In this document: positions 45,162 to 54,050 of the stretch, one piece after another
Layout: each line of letters opens with the position of its first letter
Position numbering within the stretch: the stretch's first letter is position 1
NCBI RefSeq assembly: GCF_022601875.1
Contig: NZ_JAKVIP010000010.1
Span: 1 to 64,000 of the forward strand
DNA from: Chryseobacterium sp. SSA4.19
Lineage (GTDB): Bacteria; Bacteroidota; Bacteroidia; Flavobacteriales; Weeksellaceae
DNA length: 64,000 nt
Direction: 5' to 3'
Position numbers and translations under genes: made by a program
Notes under the pieces: generated by a model
Told to the model about the DNA's origin: nothing
What the model saw: only the letters and a program-made list of their open reading frames with translations
Database searches by the model: none

Positions 45162-46442
45162 TTAAATCTCCAGTTTTTTCTCAGTCTCATGCGGATGATC
45201 CAGGCAGTACTGCAATTGGTTTTTATCCAGCTGTTTTTCCCAATTTGCAACGACAACAGTGGCTACAGAATTTCCAATGACATTCGTTAATGCACGGCAT
45301 TCGCTCATAAATTTATCAATGCCTAAAATAAGGGTCATTCCTGCAATAGGGATTTCAGGAACTACAGCCAGAGTAGCTGCCAGCGTTACAAATCCTGCTC
45401 CTGTAACGCCTGCTGCACCTTTTGAGCTCAGCATGGCTACCAGAAGCAACATAAGTTGTTTTTCGATCGGAAGATGAATATCCAGTGCCTGTGCAATAAA
45501 AAGGGATGCAAGTGTCATGTAGATGTTAGTACCGTCAAGATTGAAAGAATAACCGGTAGGCACCACCAATCCGACAATGGCTCTGGAGCATCCTGCCTTT
45601 TCAAGTTTTTCCATAATTCCAGGAAGGGCAGATTCTGAAGAGCTGGTTCCTAAAACCAAAAGAAGTTCTTCTTTCAGAAAATAAATGAGTTTAAAAATAT
45701 TAAAGCCATTATACCAGGCCACGACTCCCAGGACAATAACAACAAATAGGGCAGAAGTAACATAAAAACTGCCGACCAGAAAAATAAGATTCAGAACAGA
45801 ATGTAACCCATATTTACCAATAGTAAAAGCCATAGCGCCGAATGCCCCGATTGGTGCCAGTTTCATGAGCATATGGACAATTTTAAAAACCGGAGCAGAA
45901 AGCTCCTGCAAAAAATCGGTTACTTTACGGCTCTTTTCTTTCGTCAGCACCAAAGCAACTCCCATCAAAATGGCAACCAGAAGAACTTGCAGGATATTTT
46001 CTCCTACCAGCGGGCTGAATAATGTTTCAGGAATGATATTCATAATAAAACCTGTCAGCGTCGATTCATGTGCTTTTTGCTGATATTGTGAAACATCTCC
46101 TGAAAGTGTAGCAGGATCTACATGAAGGCCGTGTCCAGGCTGCAGGATATTCCCTACTACTAATCCTATCACCAACGCCAGAGTGGAAAATGTAAAGAAA
46201 TAAATCATCGCTTTAACAGCAATTCGCCCGACTTTTTTAAGGTCAGTCATATGGGCAATGCCTAATGTAAGGGTAATGAAAATTACCGGAGCAATAATCA
46301 TTTTCACAAGTTTAATGAATCCGTCTCCCAGTGGTTTCATCTTTTCTCCCAGTTCCGGATAAAACCTTCCTAAAAGGATTCCGGCAATAATAGCGATGAT
46401 AACCTGGAAATAAAGCTGCTGATAGAATTTTTTTGATCCCAA
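45162..46442 (-). CDS. Dicarboxylate/amino acid:cation symporter (DAACS, DctA-like)
   Basis: About eight membrane helices plus two re-entrant loops. Signatures: [40 protein letters not shown] (serine-rich HP1), [24 protein letters not shown] by its [10 protein letters not shown] motif, and [21 protein letters not shown]. No ATG fits; TTG at 46442 begins right before the family-typical [12 protein letters not shown], while TTG at 46496 would add 18 atypical residues. Imports C4-dicarboxylates or glutamate/aspartate with Na+ or H+. Confidence 0.88.
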   Translation of the reverse strand: MGSKKFYQQLYFQVIIAIIAGILLGRFYPELGEKMKPLGDGFIKLVKMIIAPVIFITLTLGIAHMTDLKKVGRIAVKAMIYFFTFSTLALVIGLVVGNILQPGHGLHVDPATLSGDVSQYQQKAHESTLTGFIMNIIPETLFSPLVGENILQVLLVAILMGVALVLTKEKSRKVTDFLQELSAPVFKIVHMLMKLAPIGAFGAMAFTIGKYGLHSVLNLIFLVGSFYVTSALFVVIVLGVVAWYNGFNIFKLIYFLKEELLLVLGTSSSESALPGIMEKLEKAGCSRAIVGLVVPTGYSFNLDGTNIYMTLASLFIAQALDIHLPIEKQLMLLLVAMLSSKGAAGVTGAGFVTLAATLAVVPEIPIAGMTLILGIDKFMSECRALTNVIGNSVATVVVANWEKQLDKNQLQYCLDHPHETEKKLEI

Positions 46443-46502
46443 TGAAAATATTTTTGAAGTTCGAAAATTATGAAAAATTATTGTTTCATATGACAAATGT
46501 CA

Positions 46503-46545
46503 GTAAAAGTTTCGGCGGGGCTTTCAGCCCCGCCGAAACTTTTAC
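46503..46545. repeat. Perfect 20-bp GC-rich palindrome in a divergent intergenic region
   Basis: Arms GTAAAAGTTTCGGCGGGGCT and its exact complement around the loop TTC. The core is strongly GC-rich in an AT-rich genome. It lies between the 5' ends of two divergent genes, so it is not an ordinary 3' terminator, although it has T-rich flanks on the plus strand. Possibly a REP/MITE-like palindrome or a 5'-UTR structure of the symporter gene. Confidence 0.85.
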
Positions 46546-46675
46546 GTTTTGAATAACAGCACTAGTGTAGTTATCTGAATATGAGAAGAAAATGAATCCA
46601 ATTTCCGGCAAACTTTTCATGGGTAATTTTATAACCGAATTGGCAATTTTGTTTTAAGATAGCGTTTAAAATATT

Positions 46676-46683
46676 TACTTTTG
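46676..46683 (+). promoter_or_regulatory. -7 element TACTTTTG of the threonine dehydrogenase gene
   Basis: TAnnTTTG match 27 bp before the ATG at 46711. Confidence 0.45.
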
Positions 46684-46710
46684 CTTTGGATCAATTAATA
46701 ATAAAGAAAA

Positions 46711-47676
46711 ATGGAAACCCACACGGAAAGAATACTCATTACGGGTGCTTTAGGACAGATAGGCACCGAACTTACAAACAGGCTGGTTGAAATTCACGGA
46801 GCAGAAAATGTAGTGGCTTCAGGGCTCGACAGATGGCAGAAAGGTATTACCTCTGCAGGACATTATGAAAGGATGGATGTTACCAATACACAGTTGGTAC
46901 GGCAGGTTATTAAAGATTATGATATTACGACTGTATATCATCTTGCTTCACTCTTGTCCGGAACTTCAGAAAAACAGCCGGTTTTTGCATGGAAGCTGAA
47001 TCTTGAACCGCTTCTTCATTTTTGTGAAATGGCTAAAGAAGGCCTGATCCAAAAGATTTTCTGGCCAAGCTCAATTGCCGTTTTCGGTAAAGGAATTCCA
47101 AAAGAAAATGTAGGGCAGGATGTGGTACTGAATCCTACCACCGTATATGGAATTTCTAAAATGGCAGGAGAAAAGTGGTGTGAATATTATTTTGACAAAT
47201 ATGGAGTAGATGTAAGAAGTATCAGATATCCCGGTTTGATTTCCTGGAAAACTCCGGCAGGTGGCGGTACTACCGATTACGCGGTTGAAATTTTCTATGA
47301 AGCGATTGAAGAAGGAAAATATACAAGTTTTATATCCGAAAATACAGGGATGCCGATGCTGTATATGGATGATGCCATCAATGCAACGTTACAGTTAATG
47401 AATGCTCCAAAAGAAAGTGTAAAAGTCCGTTCTTCTTATAATTTAGGGGGAATGTCATTTACGCCAGAAGAACTTGCTGAAGAGATCAAAAAAGAGATTC
47501 CGGATTTTGAGATTGATTACCAACCGGATTTCAGACAGCAGATTGCAGATTCGTGGCCGGCTTCTATAGATGATTCGGTTGCTAAAAAAGACTGGGGATT
47601 ATCTTATGATTTCGGAATTTCTGAAATGTCAAAAGATATGATAAAAAATCTAAAAGTAAAATTAAATAAGAATTAA
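46711..47676 (+). CDS. L-threonine 3-dehydrogenase, SDR type
   Basis: 321 residues, extended SDR fold. NAD loop ITGALGQIGTEL, FWPSSIAVFG with the catalytic Ser, and YGISKMAGEKWCEYY with Tyr/Lys. The GGGTTDYAVEIFYEAI segment and NLGGMSFTPEELA are typical of the NAD-epimerase-like threonine dehydrogenases of flavobacteria, which oxidise threonine to 2-amino-3-oxobutyrate. Distinct from the zinc-dependent Tdh of E. coli. No kbl is adjacent. Confidence 0.88.
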   Translation: METHTERILITGALGQIGTELTNRLVEIHGAENVVASGLDRWQKGITSAGHYERMDVTNTQLVRQVIKDYDITTVYHLASLLSGTSEKQPVFAWKLNLEPLLHFCEMAKEGLIQKIFWPSSIAVFGKGIPKENVGQDVVLNPTTVYGISKMAGEKWCEYYFDKYGVDVRSIRYPGLISWKTPAGGGTTDYAVEIFYEAIEEGKYTSFISENTGMPMLYMDDAINATLQLMNAPKESVKVRSSYNLGGMSFTPEELAEEIKKEIPDFEIDYQPDFRQQIADSWPASIDDSVAKKDWGLSYDFGISEMSKDMIKNLKVKLNKN

Positions 47677-47759
47677 ATATATCAAGTATAAGTTTAAATA
47701 ACTTCTATTTTAACATTTGATTATCATATTATTATAATTATTATATAAAAAATAGTTTA

Positions 47760-48512
47760 ATGATTTTATTGACTTTTAATATTGTGAATATAGAGGCTGA
47801 AACAAAAAATAATCTTCAGCTCTCAGATCATGAACGGCTGGAAATTACAGTTGATAATACAAAAGCCATTCTTAGAATTTTAGATATTCATGATATTAAA
47901 GCAACCTTTTTTATTGAGGTTTCGATTATTGATAAACTTCAAACTCTTACAAAAGCAATTTCATCCCAAGGACATGAAATTGCTTTTTATTGTAAGGATT
48001 CTTCTCTTCAGGAAATTGAAGAAATAAAGAAATCTTCACAGGAATTTTTAGAGAAACAGATTAAAGGAATCCGTCAAAAAGACGCGCAGCTTCCTCATGA
48101 GAGATTGAAGTTGATGGGATTTAATTATATTTCAAATATTGATAATGCCAATATTCTTTTTCCTTTTAAGCGGCTTAAAAGGGACACTGAGATCCATGAA
48201 GAAAATGGATTGAGTATGGTTCCGGAAAGTATTTCTCCTTACAGCCAGCTGCCATATAATGATTTTGTATTTCAGGTACTCCCGATGAAATATTACAGGA
48301 ATATGGTTTTTGAAACCCTGAAAAATGATGACTTTGTTTTAATTTACCTTAATGCCTGGCAGTTTACCGACTTCAAAGCATATAAATTTAATATTCCTTT
48401 TTACAGGAAACTGAACTCAGGAAAAAAAATGGAGGACAAACTAAGTGCCCTCCTTACCTGGATCAACGAAAAGGAAATGGCCACCTCCCGTATGAAAGAT
48501 TATATCTTTTAA
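47760..48512 (+). CDS. Degenerate polysaccharide deacetylase (NodB-fold) protein
   Basis: 250 residues. The order of elements follows NodB proteins: opening strand LLTFNIVNIEAE, helix and strand IHDIKATFFIEVSIIDKL, then SSQGHEIAFYCKDSSLQEI, and GIRQKDAQL. But the metal Asp of motif 1 is missing and motif 2 (H-x3-H after GHEI) reads FYCKDS, so zinc binding appears lost. Possibly a sugar-binding or structural remnant. No signal peptide. Confidence 0.65.
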   Translation: MILLTFNIVNIEAETKNNLQLSDHERLEITVDNTKAILRILDIHDIKATFFIEVSIIDKLQTLTKAISSQGHEIAFYCKDSSLQEIEEIKKSSQEFLEKQIKGIRQKDAQLPHERLKLMGFNYISNIDNANILFPFKRLKRDTEIHEENGLSMVPESISPYSQLPYNDFVFQVLPMKYYRNMVFETLKNDDFVLIYLNAWQFTDFKAYKFNIPFYRKLNSGKKMEDKLSALLTWINEKEMATSRMKDYIF

Positions 48513-48562
48513 ATTTAAATGCAGTTAATTCACAATTGTTGCCATATTATCAGGAATTAAAT

Positions 48563-49768
48563 CTAAGCCAATTCAAAAAGCGTAATTTCCGGTAAAACGC
48601 CAACTCTTCCCGGATATCCTAAAACGCCAAAACCTCTGTTCACGTACAGCATTTTTCCTTCACTTTCGTATAAGTCAGCCCATTTCGGATATCTGTATTG
48701 TACCGGAGACCATTTTATGTTTTTCAGATCTAATCCGAACTGCATCCCGTGAGTATGTCCGGATAAGGTCAGATGTACATTTCCCGGGTGCATTTTAACT
48801 ACATAATCAAAATGGGTAGGGTCATGGCTCATCAATATTTTTGTTGCAGATTCCGGAACACCTTTTAATGCGTCATCCAGCCTGCCGAATTGTGGGAAAG
48901 GTTTTAATCCCCAGTTTTCCACCCCTAATATATAGAGCTGGTCATCGCCTCTTTCAATAATTCTATGTTCGTTGCGGAGCATATCGAAACCGGCCTGTCG
49001 CTCATAATCAATCAATGTTTCAAGATTTTGTTTTTTAGCATCCTGTGAAGCCCAGTTCACATAATCGCCATAATCGTGGTTCCCAAGGACTGCAAGCTTA
49101 CCGTCTTTTGCTGTAATCTGGGAAAATAGAGGAATGAACGGTTTAAATTCATCTGCTACATTGTTGACCATATCTCCGGTAAAGAGAACAAGATCCGGCT
49201 TTTGTTCATTAATCAGATCGATAGCATGCTGCAATTTTGAAGGATCAGAAAAGCTTCCGCTGTGAACATCGGAAATCTGAATGATTTTATACCCTTTAAA
49301 GCTCTGCGGGAGATTGGGCAGCTTTACTTTTACCTTTCTTACTTTATGGCGGTATCTTCCGAATGTAATCCCGTCAATGAAGAGCGCAGATAGTACACCA
49401 CCCAGTCCCAAACCTACAAGGCTTAAAAATTTTCTTCTTTCCGGAAAAAAATGATCGGCCGGTTTTGATAATCCGATTAAGTAGCTTCCGGTTCTGAAAA
49501 TATCATCTATCAGCAGGAATAACACGATGAAAACCTTAGGAAGTATGAACACAAGAAAAAGCGAGATCATAATTTGCGCTCTTACCATGCTTCGGTCTGC
49601 TCTGCTGAAATGAGTCACTTCATAAGCAAAAACCCCGTAAATGATCAATGAGAAAACCCAATAGCCTGTCCTAAGCCAGAAATTATCGGTAAGCGTCCTG
49701 ATCGCCTGGTAAATATAGATTTCCAGAAAAAGGAAGATGACCGCAATGATGAAAAAGTTTCTTTGCAT
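48563..49768 (-). CDS. Membrane metallophosphoesterase (YkuE-like)
   Basis: 401 residues. Four N-terminal membrane helices (about 1-110), then ERRKFLSLVGLGLGG, a Tat-like helix, and a calcineurin-type domain with all metal motifs: ISDVHSG, LFTGDMVNN, LGNHDYGDY, MSHDP and LTLSGHTHGMQFG. Active domain on the periplasmic side if the Tat-like helix is used. Substrate unknown; relatives act on nucleotides or UDP-diacylglucosamine-like lipids. Confidence 0.87.
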   Translation of the reverse strand: MQRNFFIIAVIFLFLEIYIYQAIRTLTDNFWLRTGYWVFSLIIYGVFAYEVTHFSRADRSMVRAQIMISLFLVFILPKVFIVLFLLIDDIFRTGSYLIGLSKPADHFFPERRKFLSLVGLGLGGVLSALFIDGITFGRYRHKVRKVKVKLPNLPQSFKGYKIIQISDVHSGSFSDPSKLQHAIDLINEQKPDLVLFTGDMVNNVADEFKPFIPLFSQITAKDGKLAVLGNHDYGDYVNWASQDAKKQNLETLIDYERQAGFDMLRNEHRIIERGDDQLYILGVENWGLKPFPQFGRLDDALKGVPESATKILMSHDPTHFDYVVKMHPGNVHLTLSGHTHGMQFGLDLKNIKWSPVQYRYPKWADLYESEGKMLYVNRGFGVLGYPGRVGVLPEITLFELA

Positions 49769-49780
49769 AACTGGTTTTAA

Positions 49781-49815
49781 AAAAGCACAAAGAAATTCTT
49801 TCCCTGTGCTTTATT
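49781..49815 (-). terminator. Terminator after the KASIII gene
   Basis: AAAGCACA...AAAGAA / TTCTTT...TGTGCTTT interrupted stem with a T-run on the minus strand. Confidence 0.7.
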
Positions 49816-49838
49816 TATTTTTATTAGATTAAAATAGA

Positions 49839-50906
49839 TTAAGGAAATCTGTACACAATAGCATTGATGTTCATTCCGGCACCTACCGAAGTCATTACTA
49901 TATTGCCTTTTTCTTTAAACGTATGACTTTCCATTTTTCCTTTAATTATTAAATCATACATAGTAGGAATGGTGGCCACTGATGAATTTCCATAGTCCTG
50001 GATCGTCATGGGAGAAACCGAATGATCATAATCTTTTACATGATAAAGTTTATGGAGCCTTTCGATCATTGCATAGTCCATTTTGGCATTGGCCTGGTGA
50101 ATCAGGATTTTGTCGATATCTTCAATGGAAAGACCTGCATCATCAATCGTTTCTTTAATAGCAGCAGGAACATTCTTAAGGGCATACTCGTAGATTTTCC
50201 TTCCCTGCATTCTTACATATAAACGGTTTTGGTCAGAATCTTTGTTGATGGATGGGCCGTTGGCCAGATAATCAAGCTCAACCCCGTTGTCACAGATCGT
50301 ATTGTGTGAAATGATGCCTACATTTTCCTGGTCTGTAGCTTGCACAACAACTGCACCGGCACCATCTGCAAAAATCATACGGTTCCTGTCATAAGGATCG
50401 GTTACCCTGCTTAATGTCTCTGCACCGATTACCAGAATGGTTTTCGCTACTTTGGCTTTGATCAGGGTATTTGCCAGGATCATACCTTCTACCCAGCCCG
50501 GACAGCCGAAAAGCATGTCATATGTAATGCATTTTCTGTTTTGAATACCTAATTTATTCTTTACTCTTGCAGCCATGGTAGGCATAAAGTCCGCATATCC
50601 GTTTTCGGTAACTTCTCCAAAATTACTGGCATAAATAATATAATCCAGTTCTTCCTGGTCTATCTTTGCATTCTCAATCGCAATTTTCGCTGCTTCGTAG
50701 CCGATTTGTGAGTTGGAAAGATCTTTATCAATGAATCTTCTGTTTTCTATCTCTGTGATTTCAACAAATTTGGCAATGGTTTCTTCCGCAGGTTTATTAA
50801 TCTTTATCCCGTCTTCTGAATAAAACTCTGAATCTAGGAAATAATCTCTCCCGATGATTCTGCTGGGAAGATAGGATCCGGAACCAATAATGATCGTATT
50901 CGGCAT
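49839..50906 (-). CDS. 3-oxoacyl-ACP synthase III family protein
   Basis: 355 residues, thiolase fold. Catalytic Cys in DMLFGCPGWVEGM, His in ILIHQANAKMDYAM and Asn in DYGNSSVATIPTMYDL complete the KASIII triad. FADGAGAVVVQA is conserved. GCPGW rather than ACSGF, and HQANAK rather than HQANxR, separate it from housekeeping FabH and suggest an acyl-CoA or secondary-metabolite starter, but it stands alone with no other fab genes around. Confidence 0.88.
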   Translation of the reverse strand: MPNTIIIGSGSYLPSRIIGRDYFLDSEFYSEDGIKINKPAEETIAKFVEITEIENRRFIDKDLSNSQIGYEAAKIAIENAKIDQEELDYIIYASNFGEVTENGYADFMPTMAARVKNKLGIQNRKCITYDMLFGCPGWVEGMILANTLIKAKVAKTILVIGAETLSRVTDPYDRNRMIFADGAGAVVVQATDQENVGIISHNTICDNGVELDYLANGPSINKDSDQNRLYVRMQGRKIYEYALKNVPAAIKETIDDAGLSIEDIDKILIHQANAKMDYAMIERLHKLYHVKDYDHSVSPMTIQDYGNSSVATIPTMYDLIIKGKMESHTFKEKGNIVMTSVGAGMNINAIVYRFP

Positions 50907-50930
50907 TCGTTTATATGATTTTTAAAGAGG

Positions 50931-50938
50931 CAAAGTTA
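50931..50938 (-). promoter_or_regulatory. -33/-7 promoter of the KASIII gene
   Basis: TAACTTTG preceded by TTTG exactly 17 bases upstream on the minus strand: a full Bacteroidota promoter match. Confidence 0.7.
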
Positions 50939-50975
50939 ATAATTAATATTAATAACAAAGAATTAAAAATATTAT

Positions 50976-50983
50976 TAAATTTG
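50976..50983 (+). promoter_or_regulatory. -7 element TAAATTTG of the ubiE-porT operon
   Basis: TAnnTTTG match 23 bp before the ATG at 51007; -33 unclear. Confidence 0.5.
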
Positions 50984-51006
50984 CAAAAATTGTACTTTAC
51001 AATCTT

Positions 51007-51576
51007 ATGAAAAATAATGCGTCCCTGAAAGGCTTAGTTGTTGCATTAGTGGCATTTATCGTTGCCTTTGGTGTATATTTCTTTTTTTTAGCCAAGAAGA
51101 ATTATTATGTGGTGGACAACCCTACGCCGGATACCTTTTATTATAGTATCAACAGCGGCTCGGAAGGAACAATTGCAGGAGGGCAGACTGTTCCGGTAGA
51201 TTTGAAAAAAGGCAAAAATTCCATTAAAGTTTTTGATAAGAATAAAAAACTGCTCTTTGATTCCGCTTTTGAGGTCAATAAAATCCGGGGATTAATTAAT
51301 ATTGCCCATCAGGATTATTATATCAATGATCAGTATTACGGATACAATCTTAAAAAAGATTCATTACTTTTGGCACTTGATAAGACTGTGATTGACGGGA
51401 AAACATATTTTGGGGGAGCCAGACGCTTCAGCAAATTATTTACTGATGATTTTTATTACAATGTGGATGAAGATTATGATAAAGTCATCAAAAACATCCA
51501 GCAGGTTGAGTCCAGGTCAAAAATCTTCAGAAAACAGGATTACCTGAATTATTATAAAGAATACTACAAGTTTTAA
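51007..51576 (+). CDS. Conserved membrane-anchored protein of unknown function
   Basis: 189 residues. One N-terminal membrane helix (GLVVALVAFIVAFGVYFFFL, about 9-28), then an external beta-rich and Tyr-rich domain (YVVDNPTPDTFYYSINSG, QTVPVDLKKGKNSIKVFD). No known family recognised. It is three bases from ubiE, so it belongs to the ubiE-porT operon. Confidence 0.75.
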   Translation: MKNNASLKGLVVALVAFIVAFGVYFFFLAKKNYYVVDNPTPDTFYYSINSGSEGTIAGGQTVPVDLKKGKNSIKVFDKNKKLLFDSAFEVNKIRGLINIAHQDYYINDQYYGYNLKKDSLLLALDKTVIDGKTYFGGARRFSKLFTDDFYYNVDEDYDKVIKNIQQVESRSKIFRKQDYLNYYKEYYKF

Positions 51577-51579
51577 GTT

Positions 51580-52311
51580 TTGACAAAAGATATTACTAAA
51601 ATTACGCCCTACAACTCTGAAGCAACGAAGAAGAGTCAGGTAGAAGATATGTTCGACAATATTGCACCGAAATATGATCTTCTGAACCATGTGCTGTCCA
51701 TGAAAATTGACGTTTTATGGAGAAATACATTGGTGAAATGGATGAGAAATGATAATCCGCAGGAAGTGCTGGATGTGGCTACAGGAACGGGAGATCTTGC
51801 CATCACGATTGAAAAGGGAACAGGCTCAAAAGTGATTGGTTTGGATTTATCGCAACAAATGTTAAATGTTGGCGTTATTAAAATAAAAAAACTTAAATTA
51901 GACGGCAAAATTTCCATGCAAAAAGGGGATGCGGAGAATTTACCTTACGAGGACAACAGGTTCGATGCGGTATCCGTTGCATTCGGAGTGAGGAATTTTG
52001 AAAACCTTACCAAAGGTTTAGCGGAATTAAGAAGAGTGGTTAAAGACAACAAGAGTGTTTACATACTGGAGTTTTCAAAGGTTGAGGGTTTCATGGCGCC
52101 ATTTTATATGTTTTATTTTAAAAATATATTACCTGCCATCGGCAGATTGGTTTCCAAAGATAATAGGGCATATACATACCTTCCGGATTCTGTGAATGCT
52201 TTTCCTTTCGGGGAAAAGATGAGACAAATTCTTTTAGATACAGGATTTAAAAAAGTTGAATATAAAAAACTAAGTTTAGGTATAGCCACAATTTATAAAG
52301 CAACAAAGTAA
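51580..52311 (+). CDS. ubiE: Demethylmenaquinone methyltransferase UbiE/MenG
   Basis: 243 residues. TTG start at 51580: the next ATG would remove the conserved PYNSEATKKSQVEDMFDNIAPKYDLLN opening, represented by VEDMFDNIAPKYDLLNHVLS. SAM motif VLDVATGTGDLAI, then GDAENLPYEDNRFDAVSVAFGVRNF by its FDAVSVAFGVRNF core. Final methylation step of menaquinone. Followed after three bases by porT. Confidence 0.94.
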   Translation: MTKDITKITPYNSEATKKSQVEDMFDNIAPKYDLLNHVLSMKIDVLWRNTLVKWMRNDNPQEVLDVATGTGDLAITIEKGTGSKVIGLDLSQQMLNVGVIKIKKLKLDGKISMQKGDAENLPYEDNRFDAVSVAFGVRNFENLTKGLAELRRVVKDNKSVYILEFSKVEGFMAPFYMFYFKNILPAIGRLVSKDNRAYTYLPDSVNAFPFGEKMRQILLDTGFKKVEYKKLSLGIATIYKATK

Positions 52312-52314
52312 CCT

Positions 52315-53097
52315 ATGAGTAAATTTTTATTAAAAGTACTGGTTTTAGCCTCAGTAAATGTTGCCGTGTTATCAAGCGCGCAATTCAGAACCCGAAACAG
52401 AATGGATAAGCTCGAAGATTTTGACGAGCAGAAATTCAGCTGGGGGTTTTATCTGAATGGAAACAGGCTGGACTACCGTATCGTTCTGAATCCAAGATAT
52501 GGTATGAATAACAACCAGAATCTTGTTACATCCAAAGAAAGCTACAGTTTCGGGGCCGGACTGATCGCCAAGTGGAGACTGAATGATTATCTGGATGTAC
52601 GATTAGAACCGGGGTTACAATTTGGGCAAAGACAACTGACCTTTAATACACAGTCAAACGACCTGTATGCCGCGGGAAGTCTGACGAATGATCCATTTAT
52701 TCCTATTCCTTTGACAGAGAAGGATAAAGTAAGGGAGATTAAGACGACCTTAGTAGATGTTCCTGTATTACTAGAGTTTCACGGAATGAGATGGTACAAT
52801 TCCAGGCCGTACGTGGCAGCCGGGGTGAACTATATCGTTAATCTTCAGTCAAATTCAGACTCTACCGATGATAACCTTCAACAGGTATTCAGGTCAACCA
52901 CACATAATTTTGCATGGTCTGCTGAAATGGGAGTTCAGTTTTACTTTAATAAATTTAAGCTGACCCCGGCGATAAGAGGTACATTTATCATGAACAACGA
53001 GATTGTTGCAGATAATGCGACGACTCCTCCTTACTGGACATCAGCAATGTCTACCTTACAGACAAGAGCCATATTTTTTGTCCTGAAATTTGAATAA
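52315..53097 (+). CDS. porT: Type IX secretion protein PorT
   Basis: 260 residues. Signal peptide ending near residue 22 (VLSSAQ), then a small outer-membrane beta-barrel: FSWGFYLNGNRLDYRIVLNP, SFGAGLIAKWRLNDYLDVRLEPGLQFGQR by its LDVRLEPGLQFGQR part, VDVPVLLEFHGMRWYNSRPY and a final aromatic strand AIFFVLKFE. The pairing with ubiE is characteristic of flavobacterial porT/sprT. Needed for T9SS, which would secrete the two sorting-domain proteins at 7-9.5 kb. Confidence 0.88.
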   Translation: MSKFLLKVLVLASVNVAVLSSAQFRTRNRMDKLEDFDEQKFSWGFYLNGNRLDYRIVLNPRYGMNNNQNLVTSKESYSFGAGLIAKWRLNDYLDVRLEPGLQFGQRQLTFNTQSNDLYAAGSLTNDPFIPIPLTEKDKVREIKTTLVDVPVLLEFHGMRWYNSRPYVAAGVNYIVNLQSNSDSTDDNLQQVFRSTTHNFAWSAEMGVQFYFNKFKLTPAIRGTFIMNNEIVADNATTPPYWTSAMSTLQTRAIFFVLKFE

Positions 53098-53115
53098 CAT
53101 TTATTTTAAAATATA

Positions 53116-53146
53116 AAAAGGAGATACATTTTGTATCTCCTTTTTG
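53116..53146 (+). terminator. Terminator of the ubiE-porT operon
   Basis: AAAAGGAGATACA / TGTATCTCCTTTT stem followed by TTTG. Confidence 0.88.
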
Positions 53147-53197
53147 TTTTGAATCAAAATATAGAGCGTTTTATTTTTGTTAGTATTAATATTTTGT

Positions 53198-53205
53198 TAT
53201 TTTTG
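53198..53205 (+). promoter_or_regulatory. -7 element TATTTTTG of the coiled-coil-zapA unit
   Basis: TAnnTTTG match 27 bp before the ATG at 53233. Confidence 0.5.
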
Positions 53206-53232
53206 CTAATAGTTAGAATATATAAACCTGAA

Positions 53233-53535
53233 ATGCTTCAAGATTTAGAAAACCACTTTTCAGAATTAGAAAAAAAGATTTTGATTTTACAAAAAAATTA
53301 TAAAAATCTTACTGAAGAGTTTTCTGAATTACATAAGGAGCATGAAGATCTGAAGAGGAAATATGATGAGGAAAGAAAAAAAGGACAGGTATTAGCAGAA
53401 GAACAAAAAAATATAAAACTTTATTCAGCAATATCAGGGAATCCTGAACATAACAGACTGATGAAAAATCATATCAACAGACTGGTGAAAGAAGTGGATT
53501 TCTGTATTGCACAGCTTCAAAACAGCGGATTATAA
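53233..53535 (+). CDS. Short coiled-coil protein upstream of zapA (ZapB-like)
   Basis: 100 residues from the ATG at 53233; an earlier in-frame ATG at 53131 would translate through a terminator and promoter and was rejected. Nearly all coiled coil, with heptads through LENHFSELEKKILILQKNYKNLTEEF and onward to about residue 70, then a conserved end NRLVKEVDFCIAQL. Overlaps zapA by one base. Sequence family unnamed; a ZapB-like divisome role is inferred from shape and position. Confidence 0.8.
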   Translation: MLQDLENHFSELEKKILILQKNYKNLTEEFSELHKEHEDLKRKYDEERKKGQVLAEEQKNIKLYSAISGNPEHNRLMKNHINRLVKEVDFCIAQLQNSGL

Positions 53536-53822
53536 TGGAGGTAAGAAGAATAACCATCAATATCGCAGGAAGGGTGTATCCGCTAAACGTACCGGCAGCA
53601 GAAGAAGAAACGCTGCGCAAGGTAGGGAAGCAGATTGAAAATATGATTAAAGATTTTGAACAGAATTTCGATGTGAGAGACAAACAGGATGCTTTGGCCA
53701 TGTGTGCCCTGAAATTGGGGACAAATGCTGAAGTGGTGTCTGCCACCTATGAAAAAACCATACATTCTGCCGGCGAAAGACTGCAACAGATCAGCCAGTC
53801 GCTGGAAGAAACAGGGAAATAG
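53535..53822 (+). CDS. zapA: Cell division protein ZapA
   Basis: 95 residues. N-terminal ITINIAGRVYPLNVPAAEEETLRKVGKQIENMI is the ZapA FtsZ-binding domain (IAGRVYPL, EEETLRK), followed by a helix with QDALAMCALKL and a coiled-coil tail. Bundles FtsZ filaments at the septum. Starts at the overlapping TAATGG of the preceding gene. 6S RNA and rny follow. Confidence 0.9.
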   Translation: MEVRRITINIAGRVYPLNVPAAEEETLRKVGKQIENMIKDFEQNFDVRDKQDALAMCALKLGTNAEVVSATYEKTIHSAGERLQQISQSLEETGK

Positions 53823-53837
53823 ATTTTTTTCCCGTAA

Positions 53838-54011
53838 AGACTGCCTACAATAATTCTAACACATTAAAGGTAAACTCAACGCTAAACAATTACCGAACAA
53901 ATGTCCATTGAATGGCGTGCCGGTTCGTCCGGATTACAGACAGTGGAAATCAGTTCAAATCGTGTTGATTAGGAGTTTACTCTATATCACTGAATTGTTG
54001 TAGGCTTTTTT
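53838..54011 (+). ncRNA. ssrS: 6S RNA (SsrS)
   Basis: About 175 nt. Terminal stem GCCTACAATAATTC (53843-53856) pairs fully with GAATTGTTGTAGGC (53992-54005), 14 bp with one G-U; then an internal loop; second stem GTAAACTC (53870) with GAGTTTAC (53973-53980). A large central bubble is followed by an apical stem CCATTG/CAGTGG and a CCGG-TTCGT-CCGG tip. The end runs into TTTTTTAT. This long rod with a central bubble is the 6S shape that mimics an open promoter, and location after zapA is common for ssrS. Confidence 0.85.
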
Positions 54012-54050
54012 ATGTAATATGATTAAGACAATTAAAACTCAATATAAATT

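Noticed and set aside
46503-46545. Palindrome taken as an ordinary terminator
   Set aside because: Both neighbouring genes are transcribed away from it, so no 3' end is available; reported as a repeat instead.
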